A stretch of DNA of 64,000 nucleotides from Allobaculum sp. Allo2 (GCF_022701175.1 NZ_CP078088.1:2294001-2358000); one strand, 5' to 3'; shown: positions 21,094-31,307, counted from the first letter of the stretch. Notes: generated from the sequence alone by a model not told the origin. Numbers and translations are program-made.

Positions 21094-21294
21094 ATGCGTT
21101 ATCTCCTTTATCCCTGCAGTCGGCTATTTCATCGTCGCCGCTTTCTGGACAATTCCACCCTAGCATACCCGTATTGTTTTATCGAAACGTCCTGACCGAT
21201 CCGTTTTTACGCATATGGCGCGAAAAGAAACGAGCCGTTTCTTTGGTCCGCTCTCAAAAGAAAACGCGCTGTCCTTTCGCACGTTCTGGAAAGA

Positions 21295-21328
21295 TAAAAA
21301 AACACGCCAGGCGGTTAACCTGACGTGT
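21295..21328 (-). terminator. tRNA-Gln terminator
   Basis: Minus strand ACACGTCAGG and CCTGGCGTGT stem (one G-T pair), followed by seven T. Confidence 0.88.
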
Positions 21329-21337
21329 AAATTGGCT

Positions 21338-21413
21338 TGGCTGGGGTACGTGGATTCGAACCACGGAAATGGCAGATTCAGAGTCTGCTGCCTTACCGCT
21401 TGGCTATACCCCA
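21338..21413 (-). tRNA. tRNA-Gln(CTG)
   Basis: Acceptor TGGGGTA/TACCCCA, discriminator G and encoded CCA; anticodon stem GCAGA/TCTGC with loop CTCTGAA gives CTG (Gln). Confidence 0.94.
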
Positions 21414-21544
21414 ATGCGCTCATTTAAGATAATCCATATCTTGGAAGATTGCAAGGAATTCTTTTAAAAAAGTGAAAAAAGTTTCGGTAAATATTTTTGA
21501 TTTATTTATGGTCCCTGCGCATATTCAGCAGTTTCCAGTCCATT

Positions 21545-22055
21545 TCAAAGCCGTTCTTCCGGCTTTCCCAACCTGCCGGTCCGGTCTGCATCCACGAGAA
21601 CCGCGTTTTGCGAAAGGATAAGATCCAGCTTTTCTTTTCGGCTCAGCTGTTTCAGGTGCCATTCCCGGCTGAGGGCATCGTGCCGGCTCAAAAAGACTTC
21701 GTGATAGACCAGAAGGACCGGAAGACGGCTTCGCGTATACCGCGCGCCTTTTTCTGGTTATGCGCCTTCAGGCGGCGAGGAAGCCGATTGGTGCTGCCCG
21801 TATAAAAGGTTCCGTCTCTGCAGCAGAGGATATAGACATACCAGAAGGGCTGGACAGCTTCCAGAACGGGATCAGGCGTTTCTATATTGCTTTGGGATGA
21901 GTCGGACTGAACCGATGAGTTCTGATCTTTTCGAACGCATTGCGCGTTTTGTTTTTTCGTGTGGTCACAGTCCCAGTTCTCCCCTCTCCCGTTTTGAATT
22001 TTGCACAGACAGTTTCTGCCTTTTTGGATCCCGTTTCACCGATTGACGGATTCAT
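21545..22055 (-). CDS. GIY-YIG nuclease-superfamily protein
   Basis: The core reads WYVYILCCRDGTFYTGSTN, a canonical GIY-YIG motif, followed by RLPRRLKAHNQ, then after a frame join YTRSRLPVLLVYHEVF and ALSREWHLKQLSRKEKLDLI, matching the short YhbQ/UPF0213 group. That group is usually about 90 residues, so the approximately 70-residue charged N-terminal extension is unusual. The ATG at 22055 directly follows the stop of the upstream gene (TAA-ATG), indicating an operon. Shifts lie near 21910 (extension) and 21735. If the extension is not translated, a start closer to WYVYIL would be needed. Role in DNA transactions is likely but untested for this group. Confidence 0.78.
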
Positions 22056-22424
22056 TTACTGCCCGCAGATCTCTGCCAGTTTTTCCAGAAAGGCCGCTGT
22101 CTGTTCTTCCAGCTGGAAACGAAACAGAAATTCCTCGATCGCCTGATCCAGTTCAGAAAAAGTACGCAGCGAAAGAAAGCCGTCTTCGTTCTGTACCCAG
22201 ACTTCATAGGAATCCTTATATTTCGACAGATGAACCGCATTCCTTGACCAACCCTTGGTCAAGGAATGCAGTTCGCCTTCTTCTTCGTGGATCCAGTACG
22301 CCTTCTCCTCCAGATTCAGGGCGCAAACCGCCGGTTTCAGGACGCTGTGCACAAAGGGTTTCCAATCTCTCTGCGCAGACGACTTTATCGTCTGGATCGG
22401 ATCGGTATTTGAATCTTCCTTCAT
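22056..22424 (-). CDS. Hypothetical 122-residue protein
   Basis: One intact frame: N-terminal DWKPFVHSVLKPAVCALNLE, central EEGELHSLTKGWSRNAVHL and SYEVWVQNEDGFLSL, and C-terminal ELDQAIEEFLFRFQLEEQTA. Soluble, alpha/beta composition, no recognised domain. Start after AAAGGAAG. It is directly joined to the GIY-YIG gene downstream, suggesting co-expression. Function unknown. Confidence 0.7.
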   Translation of the reverse strand: MKEDSNTDPIQTIKSSAQRDWKPFVHSVLKPAVCALNLEEKAYWIHEEEGELHSLTKGWSRNAVHLSKYKDSYEVWVQNEDGFLSLRTFSELDQAIEEFLFRFQLEEQTAAFLEKLAEICGQ

Positions 22425-22922
22425 CTTTCTTCTTCCTTTCTTAGAACGGTTCCGCCCGCAAAAAGACTGCCGTGCCGCGTGCTTTTCATTTCTGCAAGGA
22501 GCAGTCCGGATCCATTTTGTATCCAGTCTGTCTCTCTTTGATCTTCCCGTTCAGGTATTGTTTTTCATGAATTGTTTTTCGGATTTGCGTGCTTTTCGGA
22601 ACTGAAATGTATCCCGGATACGGTTTATGATCCGTTTCCAGCTTTCCTTTTATTTTTCGTTTTTGTTTCCGGCGCAGGCGGCTGAAATACCCTCTTTGCC
22701 TGCATTTTGAAAGCTGTTTTCTGAAACATCTAGGAAAAGAAGGCAAAGCTTTTATAATAATCGCATTGTTTGTGAAATTTCCTCAGTCCAGCGCAGATCG
22801 TTTCCGGCTTTGCCTAATGCAAAATCGAGCCCGAACCGGATTTGCGAAGGCTGATCGTAACAGATCCCCAAACAGCCAGAATTTTTACTGGGTTTGGCGG
22901 AATCTTGAGGAGAGATAAGAAA
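22425..22922. other. Spacer upstream of metY
   Basis: About 500 bases without a supported gene. A TATAAT at 22754 may be the metY -10, leaving a leader of about 160 bases. I looked for an S-box (SAM-I) or T-box signature in it and saw none. Confidence 0.4.
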
Positions 22923-24210
22923 ATGAAAAAACAAGGTCTTGGTACCATTGCGGTACAGGGCGGCTATACTCCGGGAAACGGCGAACCCCGTCAGATTCCT
23001 ATTGTACAGTCGACAACGTTCAAATACGCAAACGGCGATGAAATGGGCGCGCTTTTCAACCTCGAAGCTGAAGGCTACTTTACACACGGCTTCAAAACCC
23101 GACCAACGACTCGGTAGCGGCCAAAATCTGTGCCCTCGAAGGCGGCAGTGCAGCGATGCTCACGTCCAGCGGTCAGGCGGCCAACTTCTTTGCGATCTTT
23201 AATATCGCCAACTGCGGCGATCATGTCGTCTGCTCCACATCCATTTATGGCGGAACGTACAACCTCTTCAATGTCACCATGCGCAAGATGGGCATTGACT
23301 TCACCTTTGTGGATCCGGACGCTTCCCCGAAGAGCTGGATGCGGCGTTCCGTCCCAATACGAAAGCTGTCTTTGGCGAAACGATCGCCAATCCGGCGCTC
23401 ACCGTTCTGGACATTGAAAAGTTCGCGGATGCGGCCCACCGTCATGGGGTGCCGCTGATTGTGGACAATACGTTCCCGACTCCGATTCACTGCCGCCCGT
23501 TTGAATGGGGCGCGGATATCGTCACCCATTCCACGACAAAATACATGGACGGACATGGTGCTGCCGTCGGCGGTGCAATCGTCGATTCCGGAAAATTCGA
23601 CTGGACGGCGCATGCCGAGAAATATCCGGGACTGACCACGCCGGATGAATCCTACCATGGCATTACCTATACCGAACGCTTCGGTCTGGAAGGTGCCTAT
23701 ATCACCAAGGCCACCGCGCAGCTCATGCGGGACTTTGGAGCCATCCAGTCGCCACAGCACGCGTTCTACTTGAACCTGGGTCTGGAAAGCCTGCATCTTC
23801 GCATGAAACAGCACGCGATAAACGGCCAGGCGGTGGCGGAATTCCTGGAAAAGCATCCAGCCGTCAAGAGCGTTGAATACGCAGGGCTTCCTTCTTCCAA
23901 ATACCATGCGCTCGCTCAGAAGTATCTTCCGGAGGGCGGATGCGGCGTTGTCTCCTTCCGTCTGAAGGGCGGTCGCGAAGCCGCACAGAAATTCATGGAA
24001 AACCTGAAGATCGCTGCTATTGAAACGCACGTAGCCGATGCCCGCTCCTGCGTTCTTCATCCGGCCAGCACCACGCATCGTCAGCTGACCGATGCGGAAC
24101 TGGAGGCAGCCGGCGTATACAGCGATCTGATCCGCTTCTCCTGCGGCATTGAAGATACGCAGGATCTGCTAGACGACATTGCACAGGCGCTCGAGGCGAC
24201 AGAAGCATAG
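22923..24210 (+). CDS. metY: O-acetylhomoserine sulfhydrylase (PLP enzyme)
   Basis: Cys/Met-metabolism PLP enzyme that makes homocysteine from O-acetylhomoserine and sulfide. About 428 residues after joining shifts near 23090 and 23325. Motifs: QIPIVQSTTFKY at the N-terminus, the tyrosine-bearing YTRLQNPTND, SSGQAANFFA, the Asp-containing VPLIVDNTFPTP, and the PLP lysine in THSTTKYMDGHG. C-terminal SCVLHPASTTHRQL and DLIRFSCGIED are also typical. The length and the H-x-G-x-x-V-GG region point to the sulfhydrylase rather than cystathionine synthase group. It precedes metA, which supplies its substrate. Confidence 0.92.
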
Positions 24211-24265
24211 TTTTCCTTTCCATTCGCTTTTATTCCCGTTTTGATTTTGATGTTCTGAACTTTTC

Positions 24266-24372
24266 CCGGATCGGCAGCTGCTGTCCTTACAGATAGGAAC
24301 TGGGTTCTATCGTGCCGTCTCGTTCCTGTCTGAGGCCGCTTCTTCTGCCCGATCCGGTTTTCTTCCCTTTTG
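24266..24372 (+). ncRNA. Structured segment between metY and metA
   Basis: A 9-bp outer stem (CCGGATCGG at 24266-24274 with CCGATCCGG at 24349-24357) encloses an inner hairpin (CAGA-GGAAC at 24290-24300 with GTTCC-TCTG at 24322-24332), and TTTTCTTCCCTTTT follows. This could be the metY terminator or a regulatory leader for metA. No known riboswitch motif recognised. Confidence 0.4.
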
Positions 24373-24577
24373 TATTTTGCAGCGCATTTCTCTATCGCCG
24401 TTTCGATATCATTTTTCTGTACCGTTTTGCAGAACCAGATCGCATCCTGGCGGACTTTATGTTTCCGGCTCTGGATTTTGTTCTGCCTCTGGCTTTTGGG
24501 TCCGGTCTCTTTTGCGCAAAGGAGCACCATTAGAATCTGGACCTGACTTTGTACTTTTAGAAAGGAAGTCTGATTGT

Positions 24578-25549
24578 ATGCCGATTAAAATTCCTGAACA
24601 GCTGCCGGCGACCAAAACGCTGGTCGATGAAAACATCTTTGTGATGACCGAAACCCGGGCGACCAGCCAGGACATCCGCCCGCTTCATATTCTTCTGCTG
24701 AATCTGATGCCGACCAAAATTGAAACGGAGACGCAGCTGGCCCGCGTGCTGGGCAATACGCCTCTGCAGATCGAACTGGATCTGCTGCAGACCTCTTCGT
24801 ATGAGCCGTCTCATATTTCTTCTTCGCACATGCAGGCGTTTTATAAAACCTTTGATCAGATCAAGGATAAATACTACGACGGCTTTGTGATTACCGGAGC
24901 GCCGCTCGAGCATCTGGACTATGAAGAAGTCGACTACTGGAACGAACTTTGCAAAATTATGGACTGGTCGCTGACGCATGTCTTCTCCACCCTGCATATT
25001 TGCTGGGGCGCGTTTGCAGGGCTGTACTATCACTATGGCATCGGCAATGTGAAGCTTCCGGAAAAGCTGTTTGGCGTCTTTGAACATCACGTCGATCGTC
25101 CAAGTTCAATTCTGTTTCGCGGTTTTGATGACGTGTTCATGGTTCCCCATTCGCGCGGCATTGGTCTGCGCGAAGATCAGGTGCTCGCCTGCGACAAACT
25201 GAAAGTTCTCGCTTCTTCCGACAAAGCCGGTCTGTACTGTCTTTCTACAGAAGGGGGACGCCAGATTTTCGTAACCGGACACAGCGAATACGATCCGCGT
25301 ACGCTCGAAAAGGAATACCTGCGCGATGTCAACGCAGGCGTTCCCATTCACGTTCCGGACAACTACTATCCTGGCGATGATCCGTCCAAGGATCCCGTCG
25401 TTCGCTGGCGTTCTTCCGGCAACCTGTTCTTTGCCAACTGGATCAACTACATCGTCTACCAGACGACACCTTACGATCTCGAACAGCTGCAGATCGTCAA
25501 GGAATTCATCAAAAACAAAAGCGCTCAGGATCATACGGCAGAGAAGTAG
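24578..25549 (+). CDS. metA: Homoserine O-acetyltransferase, MetA/HTS type
   Basis: Acylates homoserine, the first step of methionine synthesis. 323 residues, uninterrupted. The glutamine-amidotransferase-like fold shows the nucleophile Cys142 in STLHICWGAFAG and the His/Glu pair in FVTGHSEYDP. Residue 111 is Glu in ITGAPLEHL; in this family Glu111 goes with acetyl-CoA use and Gly with succinyl-CoA, so the enzyme is predicted to make O-acetylhomoserine despite the name homoserine succinyltransferase. That matches the neighbouring MetY. Start at 24578 follows AAAGGAAG; an open frame extends upstream but has no homology. Confidence 0.94.
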   Translation: MPIKIPEQLPATKTLVDENIFVMTETRATSQDIRPLHILLLNLMPTKIETETQLARVLGNTPLQIELDLLQTSSYEPSHISSSHMQAFYKTFDQIKDKYYDGFVITGAPLEHLDYEEVDYWNELCKIMDWSLTHVFSTLHICWGAFAGLYYHYGIGNVKLPEKLFGVFEHHVDRPSSILFRGFDDVFMVPHSRGIGLREDQVLACDKLKVLASSDKAGLYCLSTEGGRQIFVTGHSEYDPRTLEKEYLRDVNAGVPIHVPDNYYPGDDPSKDPVVRWRSSGNLFFANWINYIVYQTTPYDLEQLQIVKEFIKNKSAQDHTAEK

Positions 25550-25693
25550 TCAGCCGGCTCTCTGAGTGATCCATACGAAAACAAATCCTTCACCTCTCGC
25601 CTTCTTCTGAACAGTGCGCAGGACAGGTTTCTGTTTTCCATTGGTTTGATTTTTGCGGCTTTTGTATAAAATCTGTACCTTTTCTGAATTTCG

Positions 25694-25729
25694 AAAAAAT
25701 GTCTGTCCATTTGCGGGCAGACATTTTTT
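25694..25729. terminator. Bidirectional terminator after metA
   Basis: AAAAAATGTCTG pairs with CAGACATTTTTT around a 12-base loop. Confidence 0.88.
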
Positions 25730-25746
25730 CTCTGCAATCCATTCGA

Positions 25747-25754
25747 ATTCGTTC
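25747..25754. repeat. Target-site duplication, left, of IS66 copy A
   Basis: ATTCGTTC, repeated exactly at 28240-28247; 8 bp is the IS66-family size. Confidence 0.93.
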
Positions 25755-25830
25755 GTAAGCGTCAAATAAAAGACGGGTATTTTCTCGACCGCCTCCTTGG
25801 GATAATTCCTTTATTCAAGGAGGCTTTTTC

Positions 25831-26217
25831 ATGGAATCAATCATCCCTGCAATCGATCTCGGTATCGATTTCTCCAAAGTTAAAAACATCTATCTGGCTC
25901 AGATGCCTGCTGACCTTCGCAAAGGAATTGACGGTTACGTCTCCCTGGTTCAAGGACCTCTCGCTCTGGATCCGCTGGATGGATCCCTCTTTCTCTTCGT
26001 TAATCGACAGAAGAACAAGATCAAAGGTATCCTTCGTGACGGAAATGGATTCTGGCTTGTTTATAAGCGACTCTCCAGATCTTCCCTTCAGTGGCCTGTC
26101 AGCCCTGACCAGTCCGACTTCATGCGAATTGACTGTTCGCAGCTGGCTTCTCTGCTTTCCGGTCTGTCGATTGTTCCCCAGCCGGCATTTCTGCCACGAA
26201 CTTATAAGTATGTTTAA
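25831..26217 (+). CDS. tnpB: IS66 accessory protein TnpB
   Basis: 128 residues. The IS66 Orf2 signature is present: NIYLAQMPADLRKGIDGY, followed by GSLFLFVNRQKNKIKGILRDGNGFWLVYKRL. Same order as in copy B, where it reads DPIDFRKGMGGL and FIFTNRSKGRIKCLYYDG. TnpB is required for IS66 transposition in studied elements though its activity is unclear. Start follows AAGGAGG. Intact frame. Confidence 0.9.
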   Translation: MESIIPAIDLGIDFSKVKNIYLAQMPADLRKGIDGYVSLVQGPLALDPLDGSLFLFVNRQKNKIKGILRDGNGFWLVYKRLSRSSLQWPVSPDQSDFMRIDCSQLASLLSGLSIVPQPAFLPRTYKYV

Positions 26218-26309
26218 ACCAATTTAAAAGGATGATTTTCTTGAAGGAATATCAAGATAAATCATCCCATTTACTTTATCTATCGCTCTAAATATGTTAA
26301 AATTAATAC

Positions 26310-28149
26310 ATGAATGTGCCGAACCCTTACCAGACAATCCGCAACGAGCTCCTCGAAGATCTTCATCATCAGATCAGCACCATGACGGAAGAAGAGAAAG
26401 ACAAATTTATTGAGGATATGTACCTGGATCTCTATTTCGCTAAAGAAATCAATAAAGCCGTGAAAAGCGGCCGCTTTGGTCCTTCTACGGAAAAGATGGT
26501 TCCCTTGAAACTGGATTACTCTGAAAACGAGGACGGCGGCCCAGATATCAATATTCTGAATAAACAGCTGGCTCAGCTTGATCTGAAAGCCGATGATTGT
26601 TTTAACCGGGCTGCGAAATATCAGGAAGAGGGAGACCGCTATCGTAAAGAAGCTGAAGATTTAAAGCTCAGTTCTGTTGAAGGAAGCAAGAAAAACCTTC
26701 CACCAAGTGCAGAAAGCAGGAAGCGGTCAAAGAAACCACTACCTTCAGTGTAGAAGGGAAAAGCGCATTTGCCCAGTTTGCGGCTGTGAGATGAAAACTG
26801 TTGGAATGAAACGTCACTATAGGATTCATCGGATTCCCGCTCGCTATAGGCTGGAAGAAGTGCTGCGTGAGACAGTCGCGTGCCCAAACAAGTGTACGGA
26901 TGAAAACGGGAAAGCCATCATCCGCACCGCCGAACCTGACGAGCCTGCACTGATCGACAAGAGTGTCGCAACTTCCTCTATGGTCGCGGGAATTGCCTAC
27001 GATAAGTTCGTAATGGGAACCCCGGCCTATCGTCAGGAAAAGCACCTGAGTCTCACGGGACTGCCGATCAGCCGTCAGACCATGGGCAACATCCTGGAAA
27101 AAACTTACGATCTTTATCTGAAGCCCCTCGTAAAACAAATGATTGAGGATCTCCCAAACTGTAACGTCGTCCATATGGATGAGACGGTTTTAAAGTGCAC
27201 GGAGGTTAAAGATCGAAAACAGTCTTCTATGGTTGTCGCCGTCAGCGGAATCTATGAAGAGAACCAGATGGCTGTCTATAAGTTTTTCCCTTACAAGAAA
27301 CAGGAGTTCGTAATCGCCCTCCTTGGCGGTTCTTTTCGTCATGCCCTTATGACAGACGGGCTTTATGCATATGCCAACTACTATGGCCCCTGCAGAAAGC
27401 TCAACTGTATGGCCCATGCGAGAAGAAAGATCTTCGAAGCCATCAAAGTCCGGTCAGACTTCGCGCAGTATCAGGCAGACGTCCTGAAGTGGGAAAAGAC
27501 CACACTGGAGAACGACGAAGAGGCCGCAGAAGCGGCAGCCCAGCTGGACGAAACAGAGAGACCCGAACCAAGTCCGGGTCTCCAGATTCTGCTCACAGCC
27601 CTGTCTCTGTTCGGGAAGCTCTACCACATCGAATCCCACGTTGCTTCTTACTCGCACGAGGCGAGAACCGAAGTTCGGCAGGAACTTTCAAAGCCCTGCT
27701 TTGAAAGACTCACAAGAGTCATGATGGAGATTCAGAGTGGATTCGAGGAAAGAAGCACCGCCTACAGAGCAGCCAAGTACTTCATGGATCGAGCGAACTC
27801 GTTGGGAAGGTACCTGGAAGACGGTGATTATCCGATCGACAATAATGTGGCAGAAAGAGCCGTAAAGCCATTCGTGATCAATCGCAAAAACTTCCAGACT
27901 ACGAAGAGTATCAAAGGTGCGGAAGTCGTCGCAGCGTTTATGACTTTGTTTCGATCGGCTGAAATGAACGACTTAAATCCAGAGCGCTACATGGAGTACG
28001 TTCTGGATGAACTCAAATGGTTCAAAGACGATGAAATCGCGGTAGATGTATTGAAGTCACTTCTGCCGTATTCAAAGGATTTACCTGAATATCTTCGAAT
28101 TGGATACCGTGGACCGGATCCGAAGTATGAAGAAAACGATGAAGAATAA
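26310..28149 (+). CDS. tnpC: IS66 transposase TnpC (frameshifted)
   Basis: DDE transposase of about 600 residues. N-terminal helical region (EEEKDKFIEDMYLDLYFAKE), zinc-finger-like CPVCGCEM, the RNase-H-type catalytic region (NVVHMDETVLKC with the first Asp; MTDGLYAYANY; CMAHARRKIFEA) and the C-terminal DNNVAERAVKPFVINRKNF signature of IS66. A shift between 26690 and 26760, in a purine-rich tract, separates the N-terminal third. It may be an assembly error, since the rest is intact. A hairpin at 28153-28194 follows the stop. Confidence 0.9.
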
Positions 28150-28152
28150 AAA

Positions 28153-28194
28153 ATACGCCAAGCGGGATCTCGAAAGGGATCCCGTTTAGCGTAT
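28153..28194 (+). terminator. Hairpin after IS66 copy A transposase
   Basis: Two stacked arms: ATACGC/GCGTAT and GGGATC/GATCCC, just inside the right end of the element. Confidence 0.65.
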
Positions 28195-28239
28195 CTAATA
28201 TTCAGTCTCGCGTATACCCGTCGATTGTTTGACACTTAC

Positions 28240-28247
28240 ATTCGTTC
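28240..28247. repeat. Target-site duplication, right, of IS66 copy A
   Basis: ATTCGTTC, identical to 25747-25754. Confidence 0.93.
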
Positions 28248-28263
28248 GGGGAATCTGCAAGCC

Positions 28264-28294
28264 TTATCATAATTCATAATGAAGCGGCTATAAT
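28264..28294 (+). promoter_or_regulatory. Likely promoter of the SDR gene
   Basis: TTATCA at 28264 and TATAAT at 28289 with a 19-base spacer, just downstream of the IS66 insertion, so the insertion leaves it intact but may have removed upstream control sites. Confidence 0.5.
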
Positions 28295-28337
28295 GGTAGA
28301 CAAAACCCGGCGTTCAAGCCGGCAAGGAGAAGTACCA

Positions 28338-29093
28338 ATGTTATTAGAAGGAAAATGCGCGGTGGTGACCGGTGCCTCGAGCGGCATGGGCAAAGCCATC
28401 GTCGAACGTTTCGTGAAGGAAGGCGCGAATGTCGCAGCGGTTGCCCGTCGTAAGGAACGCCTCGAAGCGCTCAAGGAATCGCTGAGCGACGCGCCAGGAA
28501 AAGTCGAAATCTTCGCAGCGGACGTATCCGTCGCAGAAAACAATGACGCCATGATTGATTTCTGTCTGGAAACGTTCGGCGGCTTCGATATTCTGATCAA
28601 CAATGCGGGCGTCATGGACGACATGGCCGGCGTAGCCGATGCGACCGATGAAAAATTCGATCACGTCATGAAAGTCAACGTATTCGGCCCGATGTGCGCC
28701 ATGCGCAAGGCTGTCAGAGTCTTCAAGGAAAAAGGAACCAAAGGCTCCATCGTCAATGTCGCTTCGGTCGGCGGCATGCGAAATGTAGCCGGCGTGATCT
28801 ACTGCGCCTCCAAAGCTGCCCTCATTTCCATGACCAAGAACACGTCCTTCATGTACTGGGCAGACGGCATTCGCTGCAACGCCATCGCTCCAGGCGGAAT
28901 CGCCACGGAAATCAGCACTTCCATGGGCATGCCGAACATGGACGGCTATGGAAAAGTATCGAAAATGCTGGCAATGTCTCCAGAACCCGGAGCCCCGGAA
29001 GAAATCGCCAACGCAGCGCTCTTCCTCGCTTCCGATCAGTCTTCCTACGTTTCCGGCGACGTGCTCGTCGTCGACGGCGGCTGGATTTCCTAA
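28338..29093 (+). CDS. Short-chain dehydrogenase/reductase
   Basis: 251 residues, uninterrupted classical SDR. Cofactor motif TGASSGMGKAI (residues 11-21) with AVARRKERL after beta-2, which with Arg suggests NADP(H) preference; NNAG; catalytic Ser in VNVASVGGM and YCASKAAL (Tyr-x3-Lys); and the C-terminal SYVSGDVLVVDGG. Substrate cannot be told from sequence; candidates include 3-oxoacyl-ACP, steroid or polyol oxidoreduction. The start follows AAGGAG. Monocistronic with its own terminator, so context gives no substrate clue. Gut Bacillota SDRs of this form include bile-acid hydroxysteroid dehydrogenases, which is only a possibility. Confidence 0.9.
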   Translation: MLLEGKCAVVTGASSGMGKAIVERFVKEGANVAAVARRKERLEALKESLSDAPGKVEIFAADVSVAENNDAMIDFCLETFGGFDILINNAGVMDDMAGVADATDEKFDHVMKVNVFGPMCAMRKAVRVFKEKGTKGSIVNVASVGGMRNVAGVIYCASKAALISMTKNTSFMYWADGIRCNAIAPGGIATEISTSMGMPNMDGYGKVSKMLAMSPEPGAPEEIANAALFLASDQSSYVSGDVLVVDGGWIS

Positions 29094-29210
29094 GCCTTGT
29101 ACGCGGGTCAAAAGGCAAAATCAAAAGAATTCTCACTGGATAACCGATCGAATCCCGACCGAGGCCATGCCAGGCACGGCACGCGGACAGACCGATTTCC
29201 TTTCCAGACA

Positions 29211-29241
29211 AAAGCGCCCGATCTCTTCGATCGGACGCTTT
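29211..29241 (+). terminator. SDR gene terminator
   Basis: AAAGCG-CCGATC pairs with GATCGG-CGCTTT, followed by CTTGTT. Confidence 0.85.
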
Positions 29242-29345
29242 CTTGTTCATGATTTGATATGGAAAAGATGCGTTTCTCCTGAATCCGGCAGGAAAGCACC
29301 AGAACGATCTTTGAACAAACGAGCCGATCCCCTTGAGACAGGAAA

Positions 29346-29400
29346 ACCAGATCCGCAAAAGAAGACGGATGTCTGCCGATATCTTCTTTCTTTGCGGATC
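29346..29400 (-). terminator. ABC-F terminator overlapping its stop codon
   Basis: Minus strand GATCCGCAAA with AAGAAGA pairs with TCTTC and TTTGCGGATC, then TGGTTTTCC. The stem begins within the stop codon of the ABC-F gene. Confidence 0.8.
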
Positions 29401-31307
29401 AGCTCATCTCTTCAAGAGCGGACATCTTCTCTTCCCATTCCTTCGTATAGGCCGCAATCTCGTTATGCTTATCGTCAATCCGGCCATCGAGTTCTTCCAT
29501 CTTGCGATAGTCCTGATAATATTCCGGATCGTAGCGAAGCTCACGCAGCTCTTCCAGCTCAGCTTCGGCTTTTTCCAGCATGGCTTCGAGTTTGGTCACG
29601 CGATTGGAAAGGGTGTTTTTCTCCTGACGCAGCTGCGCAGCCGTTTTGGGAGCGGGCGCTGCAGCCGGCGTACGGCCGCGGCGCGAAGAGGCCGGGACTT
29701 CAGCTGTTTTGAGGGAATCGAGCGTTCCCTCTTTTTCTTTTGCGCGTATTCGGTATACGAGCAGTCATAAAGATGACTGTCCTCGCCGATTTCAAGAACC
29801 TTATCGGCCATTTTGGACAGGAACATACGGTCGTGGGAAACGAACAGCAGCGTGCCGTCATAGTTTTTAAGCGCGGCTTCGAGAGCTTCTTTGGCTGGAA
29901 TATCGAGATGGTTGGTCGGTTCGTCAAGAATCAGAAGGTTATCGTGATTCATCATCAGACGGGCGAGCGAGAGACAGACTTTTTCGCCTCCGGACAGATC
30001 GTTCACTTCCTTGAACACCTCATCCTGGGTAAACAGGAACGCAGCCAGTACGGAACGGATCTGCGTCTGGCTTGCTTCTGGCTGATCGTCCCAGAGCGTA
30101 TCGATTACGGTCTTGCTGGAATGCATGGCGGCAGTTTCCTGATCAAAGTAGCCGATATCGATCTGATGGCCGAACGCAAACTGACCGCCTAAAGGCGGGA
30201 TCTTTCCAATCAGCGTTTTTAGCAAGGTCGACTTGCCGATGCCGTTCGGGCCGACAATGCCGATGCGGTTCTGACGGAACAGTTCAAAGCTCACCGTTGA
30301 AAGCGGATGGTCATAGCCAAACGTCAGGCCTTCTGCTTCCAGAACCCGGTTTCCGCCTTTGCGTTCGCTGGAAAACTCCGCTTTGATCCGCGATTTGTCC
30401 GCGGTCGTATCGTCGAGCTTTTCCATACGGTCGAGATATTTGATTTTGGACTGGGCAAACGCAGCCTTGGATCGCTTGTAGCGAAATTTTTCAATCAGAG
30501 CTTCCAGACGGGCAATTTCTTCCTGCTGACGGACGTAGGTGTCGTGGTTTTTCTTAATCCACTCTTCCTTGGCTTTGACGTAGTGAGAATAGCTGCCTGG
30601 AAAGCGCATCGTTTTTCCGCGGTCAATTTCGACAATTTCATCGCACACTTGGTCGAGAAACATACGGTCATGGCTGACGAGAATGACGGCGCTTGGATAG
30701 CGGCTGATATAGCTTTCGAGCCATTCAATCGAATCCAGATCGAGATGGTTGGTCGGCTCGTCGAGCAGCAGAACGTCCGGCTTTTCCAGCAGCAGCTTTA
30801 CGAGCGCGATGCGGGTCTGCTGACCGGAAGAAAACTCATTGATTTTTTGGAAAGATCGCTTTCTTCAAAACCAAAATGGAAGAAGACGCTGCGCATTTCG
30901 TGTTCGTAGTCGTAGCCGCCCAGCGATTCAAAACGGGTCTGAAGCCGGTCGTATTTTTCCAGCTGCTTTTCGCTGGAATCTTCCGCGAGCACTTCCGCCT
31001 GCCGCGCCAGTTCCGCTTCGACTTTGCGCAGTTCAAAGAAGACGTCTTCGAGCGCTTCTAAAACGGTCTGATTTTTATCTTCAAAGACGGTCTGGGACAG
31101 TGAACCGATCCGGACCGCGTTGGGGACAATTCTTTCGCCGCGATCAAAATCTTCTTTTCCGCTGATGATGTTGAGGAGCGTTGTTTTTCCGCATCCGTTA
31201 CGCCCGACCAGACCGATTTTTTCGGTGCCTTTGACCTGCAGACTTGCATTGGACAGAACGTCCTGGGCGCCATAGGACTTATATAAATTGGATACCTGCA
31301 GTTTCAT
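29399..31307 (-). CDS. ABC-F family ATPase (ribosome-associated)
   Basis: Two ABC domains in one polypeptide without membrane segments, as in EttA/Uup/antibiotic-resistance ABC-F proteins that act on ribosomes. First domain: Walker A GRNGCGKTT, signature FSSGQQTRIAL, Walker B LLLDEPTNHLD; linker helices (ARLEALIEKFRYKRSKAAF); second domain: GPNGIGKST, LSGGEKVCLSLARL, LILDEPTNHLD; and a C-terminal coiled coil (EAELEELRELRYDPEYYQD). About 635 residues. Shifts near 30850-30790, 30665 and 29690-29600. The C-terminal coiled coil is characteristic of Uup/YdiF types. Start at 31307. Confidence 0.92.

Larger units (their letters stand above)
25755..28239 (+). mobile_element. IS66-family element, copy A
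   Basis: 2,485 bp. The ends are inverted repeats beginning GTAAGCGTCAAATAAAAGAC (left) and, on the other strand, GTAAGTGTCAAACAATCGAC (right), and both continue with GGGTAT. A perfect 8-bp direct repeat flanks it, so it moved as a unit and has not rearranged since. It carries tnpB and tnpC but no tnpA, unlike copy B. Confidence 0.95.

Noticed and set aside
22425..22922. S-box or other known methionine riboswitch before metY
   Set aside because: No conserved S-box core or SAM-II/III motif visible by eye.
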